Shown here one piece after another: positions 1 through 10,902 of a stretch of 64,000 bases of DNA (the first letter of the stretch is position 1; every line of letters begins with the position of its first letter). The DNA comes from Macrotrachela quadricornifera (Eukaryota > Rotifera > Eurotatoria > Philodinida > Philodinidae). A program made the translations under genes and the position numbers. The stretch lies in the NCBI GenBank assembly GCA_022393335.1, contig JAJEKB010001426.1, positions 1,015,752-1,079,751 of the forward strand. Reading direction: 5' to 3'. The notes beneath the pieces are model-generated. The model was not told the origin of the DNA. It saw only the letters and a list, made by a program, of their open reading frames with translations, and searched no databases.

Positions 1-714
1 TACATTCGATTGAGCTGAAATTTTGTGCACAGAATTGTCTCATCAATATCTCGGTTGACAGAAGAAGATGAGAAGCATCCGGCAAGAATATCATTATTCA
101 TCAGGCGATCCCTAAGAGAGGGTACAGGAATTTTTTTCTCAGAATTATTTAAAATATATATGAATTGACTCAATTTTGCAATGCTGATTTCGAATATGAT
201 ATTAGTTTTGAATTAATCCGTAGTTTTTTAAGTGAAAGTTGCCTAAACAAGATCCCAAAATGCAGAAAATCTGTATCCTGAGGCCAGTGTACCTAAATAT
301 GTCCCGGGTGACTAGCGGTTTGGTGGTGTTCTAGATGCATGGTTTTATGGCTACTAAAAAGAGTTATCAAATGGAAAAAATTCGAACTTGATAGCTATTT
401 ATATTGATAGATTATTATTAAAATACTGACACCTCTCTCTATCATATATCTCTGATAGATCGATGAGGTTACTTATGACCATAATCTCGCTAGATACAAT
501 CCCAAATCTATTCTGAAACAGCTGCTCCGTACCCAGTTTTCTAAGCTGAGCACGAATCTGAACTCGATTTCTATAATTTCTAAATATATAATATCACTGA
601 AAGTTGAGTCAATGGTCACTAGATAGGATCGTCTACAATGTCGTCCATGCTAACTTGGCTCCCCAGGTTTTTTATTTTTATAATTTAGTAAGAAAAGATG
701 TGTCTTGATGAGAG
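1..714. other. Intergenic, nothing recognised
   Basis: No open reading frame of note and no repeat, RNA or element end that I can recognise. It is AT-rich non-coding sequence upstream of the decayed F-box fragment. Confidence 0.5.
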
Positions 715-899
715 CTATGTCTTGTAGGAAAATAAGCCTAGGATATCGTGCACCAGGTGAGAAAAATCCAAAATACCACCTCCCGGAGTGTAATATTTCT
801 TCAGTTTTTGATTTCTATCACTTCTTTTATCTGATAACTTTCTCACTTGAGTAGAATGAATTTGTAGACTACACTGTTTTCTGTCCAATTGAGATATCC

Positions 900-1287
900 C
901 AGAGCTCAAATGGCCGATCCGTTGACGAGGTTTGAATACTAAATCGATCATAAATGAATTTGATAAATGAAGAGATTTAATTCGTTGTTTATCAGGCATA
1001 ATATAATTTGTATAATAATCTTCAAAAGTTGATTTAGACATAGATGAAATATTGAGTTTGATTGAATGATTATGAAGATTTTGAAATTGTATATTAAGAG
1101 TGAAAAATGTCTTGTATACATGATAAAAATCAAGATAATCGAAAATTTCATTAGAAAGACCTTCAAGATATGTAATAGATTTTGTGAATGAACTAAAATA
1201 CAGATAATAGATTTTTAAAAAAATAAAATAAAATATTTTCATTAACTTTCTCAAATTGAATTCTATTGTACTATAAAAAAGTAACAA
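900..1287 (-). pseudogene. F-box-like protein fragment (decayed)
   Basis: The minus strand reads a hydrophobic start and then a segment with the F-box pattern LEGLSNEIFDYLDFYHVYKTF, followed by a conserved-looking stretch around SMSKSTFEDYY and RIKSLHLS. This is the N-terminal third of the large bdelloid F-box/leucine-rich family, whose intact members run to several hundred residues (compare the 315-residue gene at 54342-55289). Here family-like sequence stops near DLVFKP, and the frame continues to 715 in unrelated sequence. The protein is therefore truncated and probably non-functional. Family membership is from memory of bdelloid F-box proteins. An unusually short expressed gene cannot be excluded. 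Confidence 0.55.
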
Positions 1288-1565
1288 GAAGTTAAGAATA
1301 TCTGCTACTTAATAACTTTTTTTCTTTTACTATTATGATAATCGTTAGTTACAATGTTTTTTCGTCGTTGTTTATTTCATACTGATTTCAAAATGGAGTT
1401 TCTAAAATAATAAATCAAGTGCAATGTGATTCAAAATATGGATTTGATGGAAAGTTGAGAGTGAAGGAAATTCATATTGAATAAGCATATTCCTACAGAG
1501 AAAAATAGCATATTTACACATTTTTTTGGATCAGATTAGATTAGTTTCAATGAATAAATCAGAAT

Positions 1566-1800
1566 TTAAACAAGAGCGGCTTTTGCCTCTTCTAAATCAT
1601 TTACAAGTTGAATTGAAGCCTCATGATCAGATGAAAAATAGTTAGTTTGGATAGTAAGAACTTGTTCTAGGAGTGATACTGCCTTTCGATAGTCACCGTT
1701 ATCTTTATAGATTAGTCCAAGCTGGTGATAACTGTCAGCCATCGCTTGATGGTCGGACAGATACAATTTCTCTTTAATTTCCAAAGACGCTTCGAAATAT
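1566..1800 (-). pseudogene. TPR (kinesin-light-chain-like) fragment
   Basis: About 75 residues on the minus strand match the 42-residue kinesin-light-chain-like TPR pattern: the motif Y-x-x-L-G-x-I-Y-x-x-x-G-D-Y-x-x-A is visible (YHQLGLIYKDNGDYRKA), followed by a helix SLLEQVLTIQ. The frame extends slightly upstream of the first Met (YFEASLEIKEK) and ends at a normal stop, but only one and a half repeats remain. Such repeats are usually the C-terminal part of bdelloid ART-TPR or KLC-TPR proteins, as in the gene at 23942-25494. It is best read as the tail of a lost gene; no N-terminal domain is visible up to 1935. Confidence 0.6.
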
Positions 1801-4119
1801 AGATGATATGTGATTCATCTGAAAGAAATAGAAAAATACAACAATGCATAAGACTGTAAAGGCGAAAATTCCGCACACAATTCAAAATATGGCTTTTAGA
1901 AGAGTCGGACGAAAATAAAACATGCAGACACATCCAGCATTGTTCAAAGAAAAATTCAATCTTAATTTATATGTGTAAAATTCCTATTGGGCTCGAAAGC
2001 ACATAGAAAAATGGAATTAATGAGAAGCCCATCGGGAAAATCGAATTGTCGACGGTATTGCAGAAAAAATTCAAATAAGGACTTTACTGCAGGAATGTCC
2101 TAAAGGCAAATAATAACGGATGGGGCAAACGTTTTGCATTAATTTTGTTTTTTCTATAATTTTGCAATGGTATATGATAGCGACTTGAACATTTTTTTTG
2201 TTAGAAAGAACGAAGCTCATAGTGCAAGAATATGCAAAAGAAATTGATTAGAAAAGTTTTTTAAAGATCATAAAAGCCCTATAATACAAAAATGATGAAA
2301 AACTGTTGGAATTGGACACATTATCTTTTTATTCATGTAATTAGAATTTTATTATGTTAGGATAACGCACTGTGGTTGCACAGAAAAATAAATTTTCTAG
2401 TTGTTGTATAGGGATGGAAATGATCGATTTTATATGACAATTATTAAGATTCGAAAAAATAAACTGCGTTCGAAAGATTGATTATCCAAAGATGTGCATT
2501 TTGTATGATAAAGAAAGATTATATAATTCGCTATTAAATGGTATTGTTTTGTAATAAAAAGCAATGTTCTTGTAAGATATACAGACAAATGTTTGCTTTC
2601 ATAATGGAAGACCATAATGGAACAACTAATGTTTCGGAATAAATTTGTCTTCTATTCTTATTCTTATCTGCTATACCATTTATTTTAATGGCAAATGAAA
2701 GCCTTTGTAACGAATAATTGCATATGTACTGTGCTGGATAGTAGCAGATATGGATAATAAAATAATTGAAACAAATATTTTCGGATTCAAAAAAAGTGAC
2801 AAAAGTTGCGAAACAGTTTTTCATTACCTTATGTTCCAGAACTTTTTCAATCAATTTCTTTAGTATATTCTTGTACTATAGACTTTGCTCTTTCTAACGA
2901 AAAAGAATTCAAGTCGCTATCACATTCCATTGCAAAACTTTTGCTCCCACCCATTAAGTCAACATATGATGAGTTTTTATTTTAAATCTATTTCATATTA
3001 ACATAATTCTATTATTTATGTTTTATCACAAACACATCAATAACTCTTTTTTTTTATAGTCAACATACTAGGATCGCTGAGTATTTCATCGTTCTTCGAA
3101 TTTCAAACATAATTTTTAATTAATTTCATTATTGAAAACGATCTTGGACAGTTAAAAGATGACGCAGGAAATGTACCGGCGCCTATGCTCAGAGCAACAG
3201 TTGAAACTAAATACTTGTTTCAATGTTTATTAATTCATTAAGTACATGCAGCATAATTGATTATTTAGTATAAATCTTGAAATTTTCAAAACTAATAACA
3301 ATTCGCCTTCAAGATAGACAAGTGGCTGCATTAATTTACAGCATATACATTTCAATTGTTGCATGAAGAAAGCCTAGCAGTCTAAATTAAGCTAAATTTT
3401 CTAAGGAGAGCTCAGCTCTCTGTAACTCCCTCAATAGTTCCGCTACTAATTTGAAATATGCTAATAAATAAGACAACAGATTAAGTTACATTATTAATTC
3501 TTTTCTTATATATATTTATTTGAAAAATAAGAAATTCAACGATTGTTGATATGCAGTAAAAAAAAGTTCATTACAGTGAACATCATTGCGATTATTCAAA
3601 ATTATTCACTATCTAATGGTGTCCACTATGAGAGACATTTGATAATAAATCGAATTCTTCAAATTTTATAGACATTTGTCTTGCAAGATGAATTTTAACC
3701 AAATCGTAATTATAGTTCAAATAAAGACTTTCCTTTGGACATGTTCAAAAGGCAAACAATAAAAATAGACACTATTTATATCACATTATTGTGAAAATGA
3801 AAACTAATTTTACATTATTATTTTTCTTGATTGATATTCTAATTAAAAAATAGTCAAATTATTTCTCTTTTGTTTTAAAATTTTCAATATTTAAATCTAT
3901 TTAAAATAGTAAAGAATTCTCAAAAGGTAACATTTTATTAATATACGATAGGAACAGAACCCGATAACCATTTTCTTTCATCATGTTAATCGTATTATAA
4001 ATAGTATTATTTCATAAAATAATTATCCTCTAGTGTTTTAAAGAGAAATTATGTTTGACGTAATTACAAAAAATTAATATCGTTAATGAAAATAAATATA
4101 TAAAGAGATGAATTATTGA
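1801..4119. other. Intergenic with an inverted duplication
   Basis: No intact gene. A diverged inverted duplication links 2125-2330 (+) with 2790-2945 (-): both contain versions of TTTTGCAATGG, GATAGCGACTTGAA, TTAGAAAGA and AAGAAATTGATT in the same order. On the minus strand of the second copy an open stretch of about 100 codons (2534-2854) covers part of it, so the repeated sequence may once have been coding, but I recognise no domain. The remainder is AT-rich non-coding DNA. Confidence 0.5.
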
Positions 4120-4146
4120 ATGAAATTTACAAAAGAAAAAAAAAAC

Positions 4147-5133
4147 ATGGCTCAATATTTAAATGATCTTGCTGCTAAACTTAATCAAATCATTTTACCA
4201 ATTATAATGATATTAGGTATTATTGGTAATTCTTCAAATATATTTATATTAACTCGAATTAATTTACGTAATCATTCATGTTCAAAATATTTCTTAGCAC
4301 TTGCTTCAAATAATTTAATTCATTCATTTTATCTCATTTATTATCTATTACGTAATGGATATTCTATACATACTGAATATGTATCTCTTAGTGTATGTAG
4401 AATTACTCAATATATAGGTGTTATAAATTCAATTTTATCACCTTATTTTATTGTACTAGCATCAATTGATCGATTTTGTGCTAGTTCATCAAATGTTAAT
4501 TTACGTAAATTCAGTAATGTACGTATGGCTCGATGGTCAATATTAATATTAGTTAGTTTTTGTTTACTTTTATTTATTAATACTCTTGTATTAACTGATT
4601 TACGTAATGATGGATATGGATGTAATATTCGACCAAATAATATTTATAATCAAATATTTATTATCCTACCTGTTTTATTATTTGCTGGTATTGCTCCATG
4701 TTTAATGATTATATTTGGTTTATTAACAATTTATAATATAAACCAAACGCGTATTTTAACCCAAATGATAACGCATTATCGTCGAACAGAAGGTCAACTT
4801 GCACGTATGCTTCTTCTTCAAGTTATTGTTTATATTATATTAAATATACCATTATGTATAATGTATTTAATATTAGTTTTACCAACTGGATATGTTCCAA
4901 CAACTCTATTTTTTTTTATTCAAGCAATTGTTTCATTTCTATATAATTTTTCATATTGTACACCGTTTTTTTTATATATACTTTCAGGTCGTATATATAG
5001 AGAAGAATTAATTCGATTATTTTTAAAAATATCTCGAATTCGAATTCAAATTCAAATTCAACCAATAACAACATCACAAGATATTCGTCTTAAACGTCTA
5101 ACACCTCAAACAATACCTAATACATATAATTGA
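4147..5133 (+). CDS. Rhodopsin-like 7TM receptor (orphan GPCR)
   Basis: A seven-helix G-protein-coupled receptor of about 328 residues, intronless, expected in the plasma membrane. TM1 carries the G-N pair (GIIGNSSNIFIL). TM2 holds LALASNNL. A Cys precedes TM3 (VCRITQ), which ends in SIDRF, a DRF variant of the DRY motif. A basic third intracellular loop (YRRTEGQLARMLL) leads into TM6 with a Pro (ILNIPLC), and TM7 reads NFSYCTPFFLYILSG, an altered NPxxY. I place the start at the Met before AQYLND; the upstream in-frame Met at 4120 would only add a lysine-rich leader. It resembles the many bdelloid orphan FMRFamide-receptor-like genes; the ligand is unknown. It belongs to a different subfamily from the two receptors at 5814-9927. 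Confidence 0.85.
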   Translation: MAQYLNDLAAKLNQIILPIIMILGIIGNSSNIFILTRINLRNHSCSKYFLALASNNLIHSFYLIYYLLRNGYSIHTEYVSLSVCRITQYIGVINSILSPYFIVLASIDRFCASSSNVNLRKFSNVRMARWSILILVSFCLLLFINTLVLTDLRNDGYGCNIRPNNIYNQIFIILPVLLFAGIAPCLMIIFGLLTIYNINQTRILTQMITHYRRTEGQLARMLLLQVIVYIILNIPLCIMYLILVLPTGYVPTTLFFFIQAIVSFLYNFSYCTPFFLYILSGRIYREELIRLFLKISRIRIQIQIQPITTSQDIRLKRLTPQTIPNTYN

Positions 5134-5813
5134 ATATAATATATTATTTAAACTGAATTTCTTTTTTTTGTTATGTTGTATTATATTATTTTGTATCGTT
5201 CATTTAATTGTATAGTGAAGAAATTTTATTTTGTATTAATAAATTTATTTGATTGAAACTGTTCGTTTTACACTTCTCAGATAATATTAGAAAATAATGT
5301 GTTTCTTACTTTTATACTGTCTGTAACATACATTCATGGCAGTATAATATAATTACTTTCTAAAATTGATGCAAACATAAGAACTAAATATGCTCTTTCA
5401 TTTTTGATTTGTAATATATTTGAAAAAGAGACTCGTCGCATTTTGTAAATAGATTGAACATGTCTATCAGAAGAGGATAATAAGTTATTTATGTATATTT
5501 CTAATAAGAACAAATGCGGCGAAGTCATGCGTTTTAATTGTAGATTATAAAAAGTTAATATACTTTCAAATGGAAGTACTCGTATGATTTATCGACGAGT
5601 ATATCAATTTGAACATAAATAAAAAAATAAAAAACATTCAAAAGGATCAATATATTATGATCTAATACATATTTTTCTTCTTTCTCATATTCCTGTTAAA
5701 ATATAAGATATATCTCAATGAATATACGTGTTATTATTGTTGATTTAACACAATTCATCAATATTTCATTTTATTATTAATCATGACAAAAAATCATAGT
5801 TAGTAAGTCTACC
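5134..5813. other. Intergenic between convergent GPCR genes
   Basis: Lies between the 3' ends of two convergent receptor genes. It contains AATAAA-like motifs shortly after both stop codons and no other recognisable feature. Confidence 0.5.
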
Positions 5814-6797
5814 TTATGTTCGTGCCATTTGCAGTAGTTCTGCAGCAATAATTTGATTTCGTCGTTTACAATGTAGTAATCTTTTGAATTTACTTCGAAA
5901 TTCCGATAATGATCCACAATATACAAATGGAAATAGAAATATAACATAAGCACGAAAAAATATAACATATATCATAGGTATTGCTATATCATTCTCCGAT
6001 AAACCATATTGAGATGCAAAAATTACAATTGTCCATGGAAGATTAAAAACTAAATATAAAATTGAAATAGATAACAATTGAATAGTCATTGTTCGATGTC
6101 TTCGCCATTGAATTGATCGATTCATTCTTTGTTTTTGCCATACAACACGTACAATAAGAGCAATACTAAATATTACAATGAGTAAAGTTGGAATAACTTG
6201 ATGTACAAGAAGATCCCATGTTCCTAATATTGTTTTATTAAATACACAAGGAATATATACGCCTATAGTTATAAAAGCTTCAAATGAATTTTCACAAAAT
6301 GGACCAAAAGTAACTAAAGTATAGAATAAAAAACAATAGATAAGAATTGCAATTGTTGGTAGATAATGCACAAAAAAACGTTTCTTTTTTGTCGATACCC
6401 ATTGATCATGAAAAATGAGTATATGTCGTTCAATAGTCGTCCATGTAAAAAATATTATTTGAGTAGCATAAATTCCATAGTCGAAAAAAAATGAAAAAAG
6501 ATAAAATACCGGTGTATATATCCAAGGACCACCATGAAAAAACCGATGAAGAATCCATGGAATACTCGTTAATTCGTATATAATACCCATAAATAGAAGG
6601 ATAATAATAGTATGATTACAGAGAGCATGACGAAGTGTTTGATGAAAAAGTAGATAATAGAGTATTAACAATGAACAGACAAGAGATAATACATCCGAAG
6701 TTAGATACATCCAAATTTGAACAGAATACGGAATTCCTATGAATGATGGTAAAACATTAGGATTCTCTCTCATAGAAATACTGCTAGAGTTCAACAT
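5814..6797 (-). CDS. 7TM receptor, copy 1 of a tandem pair
   Basis: A 327-residue orphan GPCR without introns in the coding part. Seven hydrophobic helices are visible. TM3 ends in TTIERHILIFHDQW, where E-R-H replaces D-R-Y. TM6 contains ILYLVFNLPWT, corresponding to CWxP. TM7 ends in FLFPFVYCG, corresponding to NPxxY. A short N-glycosylatable N-terminus (NSSS) and a basic C-tail fit normal topology. The gene at 8911-9927 is a clear paralogue in the same orientation, so the pair arose by tandem duplication. The start Met lies 3 nt after a TTTTTAG acceptor-like sequence, which fits a 5'UTR intron or spliced-leader addition. The ligand is unknown. Confidence 0.87.
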   Translation of the reverse strand: MLNSSSISMRENPNVLPSFIGIPYSVQIWMYLTSDVLSLVCSLLILYYLLFHQTLRHALCNHTIIILLFMGIIYELTSIPWILHRFFHGGPWIYTPVFYLFSFFFDYGIYATQIIFFTWTTIERHILIFHDQWVSTKKKRFFVHYLPTIAILIYCFLFYTLVTFGPFCENSFEAFITIGVYIPCVFNKTILGTWDLLVHQVIPTLLIVIFSIALIVRVVWQKQRMNRSIQWRRHRTMTIQLLSISILYLVFNLPWTIVIFASQYGLSENDIAIPMIYVIFFRAYVIFLFPFVYCGSLSEFRSKFKRLLHCKRRNQIIAAELLQMART

Positions 6798-7563
6798 GTC
6801 CTAAAAATATAAAATCAACTGAGATAATATCAGTATTACTTTTTTTCAAAACTAATATAATCATAATATATAAAAAGAAATGAATGCGACTTTCTTTTCT
6901 TTTAATTTAATTATTCTTAAAATATAATACAATATAATGTAATTAAAAATGAAACACGACATAGACAATAAACTGAATTCTTACAATAGAAGAGATGTCA
7001 TATATAAATGCTTATTTCAATGAAAGAATGTAGCGCTTGGAATAAATGTCTTCATACATTTAATTATTCATTTATATTCTGACAATAAGTTAATACGGTA
7101 TACACGCATTAGATTTTTCTAGAAGCTCAACATAATTTATATACAAATTTTTATTTTAGTATATAGAAAAAAATAAAAATTTTACCTCTCAATACTAATA
7201 ACAAAGATAACTATTTTCTTACTTTAGGTGTCAATCAGATAACAGAAGAATAGCAATATTACTTGAAAATCAAAAGAATAGTTTATATAGATACGATATA
7301 TCACTAGTATAACTGTCGAGAGATCCATAATGGATGGTTGCATGTCGCGTTACTTATTCCCATCTCTGAATACTCTTTAATAAAAAAAAAGAAGATCGAA
7401 ATATCCCCTGTAATTGTAACCTGAGAAAAACCGTCAGTAGTTGTGTGTTTTACTGGTAGAATTAGAATTCAAATCCATCAATCCATATTCTTGTGATTCT
7501 CCGCGTGTATGTCAATTATCATCTTACACACTCACCTTCAGACTATTCAATCCTGAAAAAAAA

Positions 7564-7765
7564 ACTTACTGTTCACTATGATGTTGGAATTCATCTAAAT
7601 AAAAGAAAGAAAATTTATATAAATAAATAACTTATTGTTCATTGTGACATTGAAACAATTCTAGATAAAAGCAAAAAAAAAAATTATATAAATAAATAAC
7701 GTACTTTTCATTATGATGTTGAGATTATGGTAAATGAATAGAAAAAATAATCTATACATATAAAC
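7564..7765. repeat. Diverged tandem repeat, about 67 bp x 3
   Basis: Three consecutive units begin at 7564, 7630 and 7699. Each starts with AC(T/G)TA(C/T)T(G/T)TTCA, continues through TGATGTTG-like sequence and ends in TATAAATAAATA or TACATATAAA. Spacing is 66 and 69 bp. There is no coding potential. Confidence 0.65.
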
Positions 7766-7852
7766 CAGTATATTTCTGGTTGGCGATATATGAACAATAT
7801 TCGACCTTGCGAACCGGATTATTTACTAATACATGGCAGTTCTCATTTCATC

Positions 7853-8085
7853 CAGGGTTCTCGATTAGAGGGAGGGTCTAGCTCCCACCAAAATTTTGAA
7901 AATATGCTCGAGTTTCTGGAAAACTTCCTAATACTTTCTGGCAAATTTTTGAAGACTGCATGGTAGATTTTGACAGAAACTAGGTTTTCAGGTTTTATTC
8001 ACTATTTTTCTGGCAGAAAGTCAGATGAGATACTTTCTACGAATTTTTTTGCCCCTCTCACTTTTTAAAACAATCGAGAACAATG
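7853..8085. mobile_element. Small non-autonomous hAT-like element
   Basis: The left end reads CAGGGTTCTCGATT and the right end, on the complementary strand, CATTGTTCTCGATT. The element is flanked by the near-identical 8-mers ATTTCATC (7845-7852) and ATATCATC (8086-8093). A terminal C-A-G-G-G with an 8-bp target duplication is the hAT signature. At 233 bp it encodes nothing and would depend on a transposase elsewhere. The single mismatch in the duplication suggests some age. Confidence 0.65.
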
Positions 8086-8910
8086 ATATCATCAATTAAT
8101 GAATCATAGTTTTTGATTTTATTCTATTGTATATTATTATTGACAGTATCCAATAGATAATAATTCAGAAAATATAGATCAGAACTGTTTAGCTACCATT
8201 TGTGAATGCTTATAAAATGCATGAGATCTTCTTCGTATTATGCCAAGGATCTTTGGTGCATATGTAGTGTGGCATTGTTTAGATTAATCTTTTTTGGATA
8301 ATTAGTTTTTTTGTTTTATATTTTCTCTGTTCATCTGACTACAGTCGATTTATGGTATAAATACGTTTGTTGTGATGATTAAATAGATATTCTAAGAAAA
8401 AATGTCTTTCGCTCTCAACATACAAATAGTACTTTTCATTTTTTTTATTGTCTTCACTTATTTTCGATTGTGTTTCGATAGGATAAATTTGCCTTGCGCT
8501 TTGTCAGCTTCTGTGTAAGATTAGGTCTACTAGCACTTTCTTCAGATGAATTTTCCCGTCAGATAATCATACATTGATTAGTCATATTTCGCAACTTGCG
8601 CCGATGATATACCATCATCAACCATTCATATAATTATTTTTCGATGAAATTGAAAAAGACAGATCTTGTCATTCCCTAGATTATAATATATTCTGCTTAT
8701 TAAATAAGCTACTTGGTCTGCTCATATTGACACATTGGGTAGTGAAAATTTCTCTCTTTATAATCATTGGTTTTTTTTGCTGTTTTTCTATCACACTAAG
8801 ATAAGAGCATTATTAAACTTTGTATTCGAAATATTTTTACGTAACAGAAATACATTGATTATGAATGGATTTCGAACATGAAAAAGGATAAAAATGGCCG
8901 ATATGTTAGT

Positions 8911-9927
8911 CTAATGCTCAACAGTATTTGTTTTATTAGTTTGTTTATTTATTATTTGCTTCATTTCTATTGGCTTTTGAAGATCGATTCGATTTTGTCG
9001 TATACAACAAAGTAATCTCTTGAATTTGTTTCGAAGTTCAGATAATGGTCCACAACATACAAATGGAAATAGAAATATAACATAAGCACGAATAAATACG
9101 GCATATATCATAGGTGTTGCTATAACATTTTTCGGTAGACCATATTGAGCTGCAAAAACTAGGGTTGTCCATGGTGTATTAACAATCAAATAAAGAGCTG
9201 ATACAGATAACAATTGAATAGTCATCTTTCGATGTTTTCGCCATTGAATTGATTGATTCAATTTTCTTTTTTGCCATACAACACGTATAATAAGAGCAAC
9301 ACTAAATATAATAATAATTATAGTTGGAATAGCTTGATGTAGGAGAATATCCCATGTTCCTAACACCGTTTTATTGAATATGCAAGGTACAAAGATATAG
9401 ATACTTATAAGTGAATCAAATGAATTTTCACAAATTGGAGCAAATGCAATTAATGAAAAATACACAGAACAATAGATAAGAATTATAAGTATTGGAAGAT
9501 AATGAATAAATAAACGCTTCTTTTTTGTAGATAACCATTGATCATGAAAGATAAGTATATGTCTTTCAATAGTTGCCCAAGCAAATAATATGATTTGACT
9601 CACAGAAATACCATAATCGGAAAAAAATGTAAATAAATAGAAAGTAGGTGTTTGAATCCAAGGTTTGCCATAGCGAAGACGATGAAGAGTCCATGGAATA
9701 ACAGTTACTTCATATATGATACCCATAAGAAGTAAAATAATTATAATATGATTATTAAAAGCACGACGAAGTGTTCGATCAGAGAGAAGATAATAGAGAA
9801 TAAATAGAGAACAACCAAGAGATGATGTATTTGAAATAATATAAATCCAAAATTGAACAATAGGAGGAATTCCTATCGATGGAGGAACAAAATTTCCATT
9901 CATGGAAATATTAATTGAGTTTGACAT
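8911..9927 (-). CDS. 7TM receptor, copy 2 of a tandem pair
   Basis: A 338-residue receptor closely similar along its whole length to the product of 5814-6797. The same landmarks are present: TM3 ending in TIERHILIFHDQW, the intracellular STKKKR loop, the NKT(V/I)LGTWD loop, VVWQK before TM6, and FLFPFVCCG in TM7. The two differ mostly in TM1-TM2 and the C-tail, which here ends in a lysine- and asparagine-rich stretch. An intact frame in both copies suggests that both are maintained. The start Met lies 3 nt after TTTCTCTAG, mirroring its paralogue. The ligand is unknown; the assignment rests on topology and motifs. Confidence 0.87.
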   Translation of the reverse strand: MSNSINISMNGNFVPPSIGIPPIVQFWIYIISNTSSLGCSLFILYYLLSDRTLRRAFNNHIIIILLLMGIIYEVTVIPWTLHRLRYGKPWIQTPTFYLFTFFSDYGISVSQIILFAWATIERHILIFHDQWLSTKKKRLFIHYLPILIILIYCSVYFSLIAFAPICENSFDSLISIYIFVPCIFNKTVLGTWDILLHQAIPTIIIIIFSVALIIRVVWQKRKLNQSIQWRKHRKMTIQLLSVSALYLIVNTPWTTLVFAAQYGLPKNVIATPMIYAVFIRAYVIFLFPFVCCGPLSELRNKFKRLLCCIRQNRIDLQKPIEMKQIINKQTNKTNTVEH

Positions 9928-10902
9928 ATTCTAGAGAAATAATGACAGAATAAATAAAATTAAGTGAAGTTTGTTTTTTCCAGAAAGTCTTTAAAATATA
10001 ATCAATTTTGTTAAGCTATTCAACCTAACATTTTTTTATATCTCATTATCATGCTTATTTTCAATGATTATAATGAAATATCTAAGTCACTAGACAAAAT
10101 AGAGGATGAAAATAATTTTAAAAAAATCAGAAAGTAGATATAAGGATAATATCATTTTAATAAAAACAATATGGAATTAGTTGTTGGCTTATATTAATGA
10201 AATTATTTTCTTAATATGCTAAGTATTAAAAACTCATTATAAGAAAAGTTAAATAGAAAATGACTTGACCTACTCTAATTGAAAAATATCTTTTGTTGAA
10301 ATAAAAGTAATTTCCTACTTGTTAATTTACAAAGAAGCATCTTGAGTTAAAATCTATTCGTTGAATGAAAATACGAAATCTATCTAGAGATAAATGAGTA
10401 TGATTGTAATTGAGAGAACATTTTTCTTGAACTTGCACTTTTTTAACCCTTTGAATCTCGGTTTTTTTTTGCGAAACTCGAAAATTTTTTTATGAAATTT
10501 TTAAATATGATCTTTAATTTCTTTACGAAGAAATTAAATTTCTAATCCCAAAAATTATTATTAATTCATCTTTGTATAATAGTCTTTGAAGCAATCAACA
10601 ATGCCCGGAGATGTATTCTGGTGAGGACAAACATATCGTGTATCATGTTGAATATTATGCGATGTACAAACGACACATTTTTTTTCGAGGATGATTTTAT
10701 TGCAATGTTTGTGGAATGAGTAAAGTAAAATGTTGAACACTTAGACGAAAATGGAGCATCTCTTATCGATGGTCTTCCAATAATAGTTAGTCTTTGTTGT
10801 CCCTAATTTATCAAAACTTCTCTAATTATTTAAAAGTGAAAATCAGATAAATGAGAGGAAGTATACTTCTGGAGTTTGTAAATTATAAATGTACTAGCAG
10901 TA
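9928..10902. other. Intergenic, nothing recognised
   Basis: AT-rich sequence with no gene or clear repeat. It lies between the GPCR copy and the left end of the nested TIR elements. Confidence 0.5.

Larger units (their letters stand above)
6798..8910. other. Intergenic between GPCR paralogues
   Basis: No gene found. It holds a short tandem repeat (7564-7765) and a small TIR element (7853-8085), listed separately; the rest is AT-rich non-coding sequence. Confidence 0.5.
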
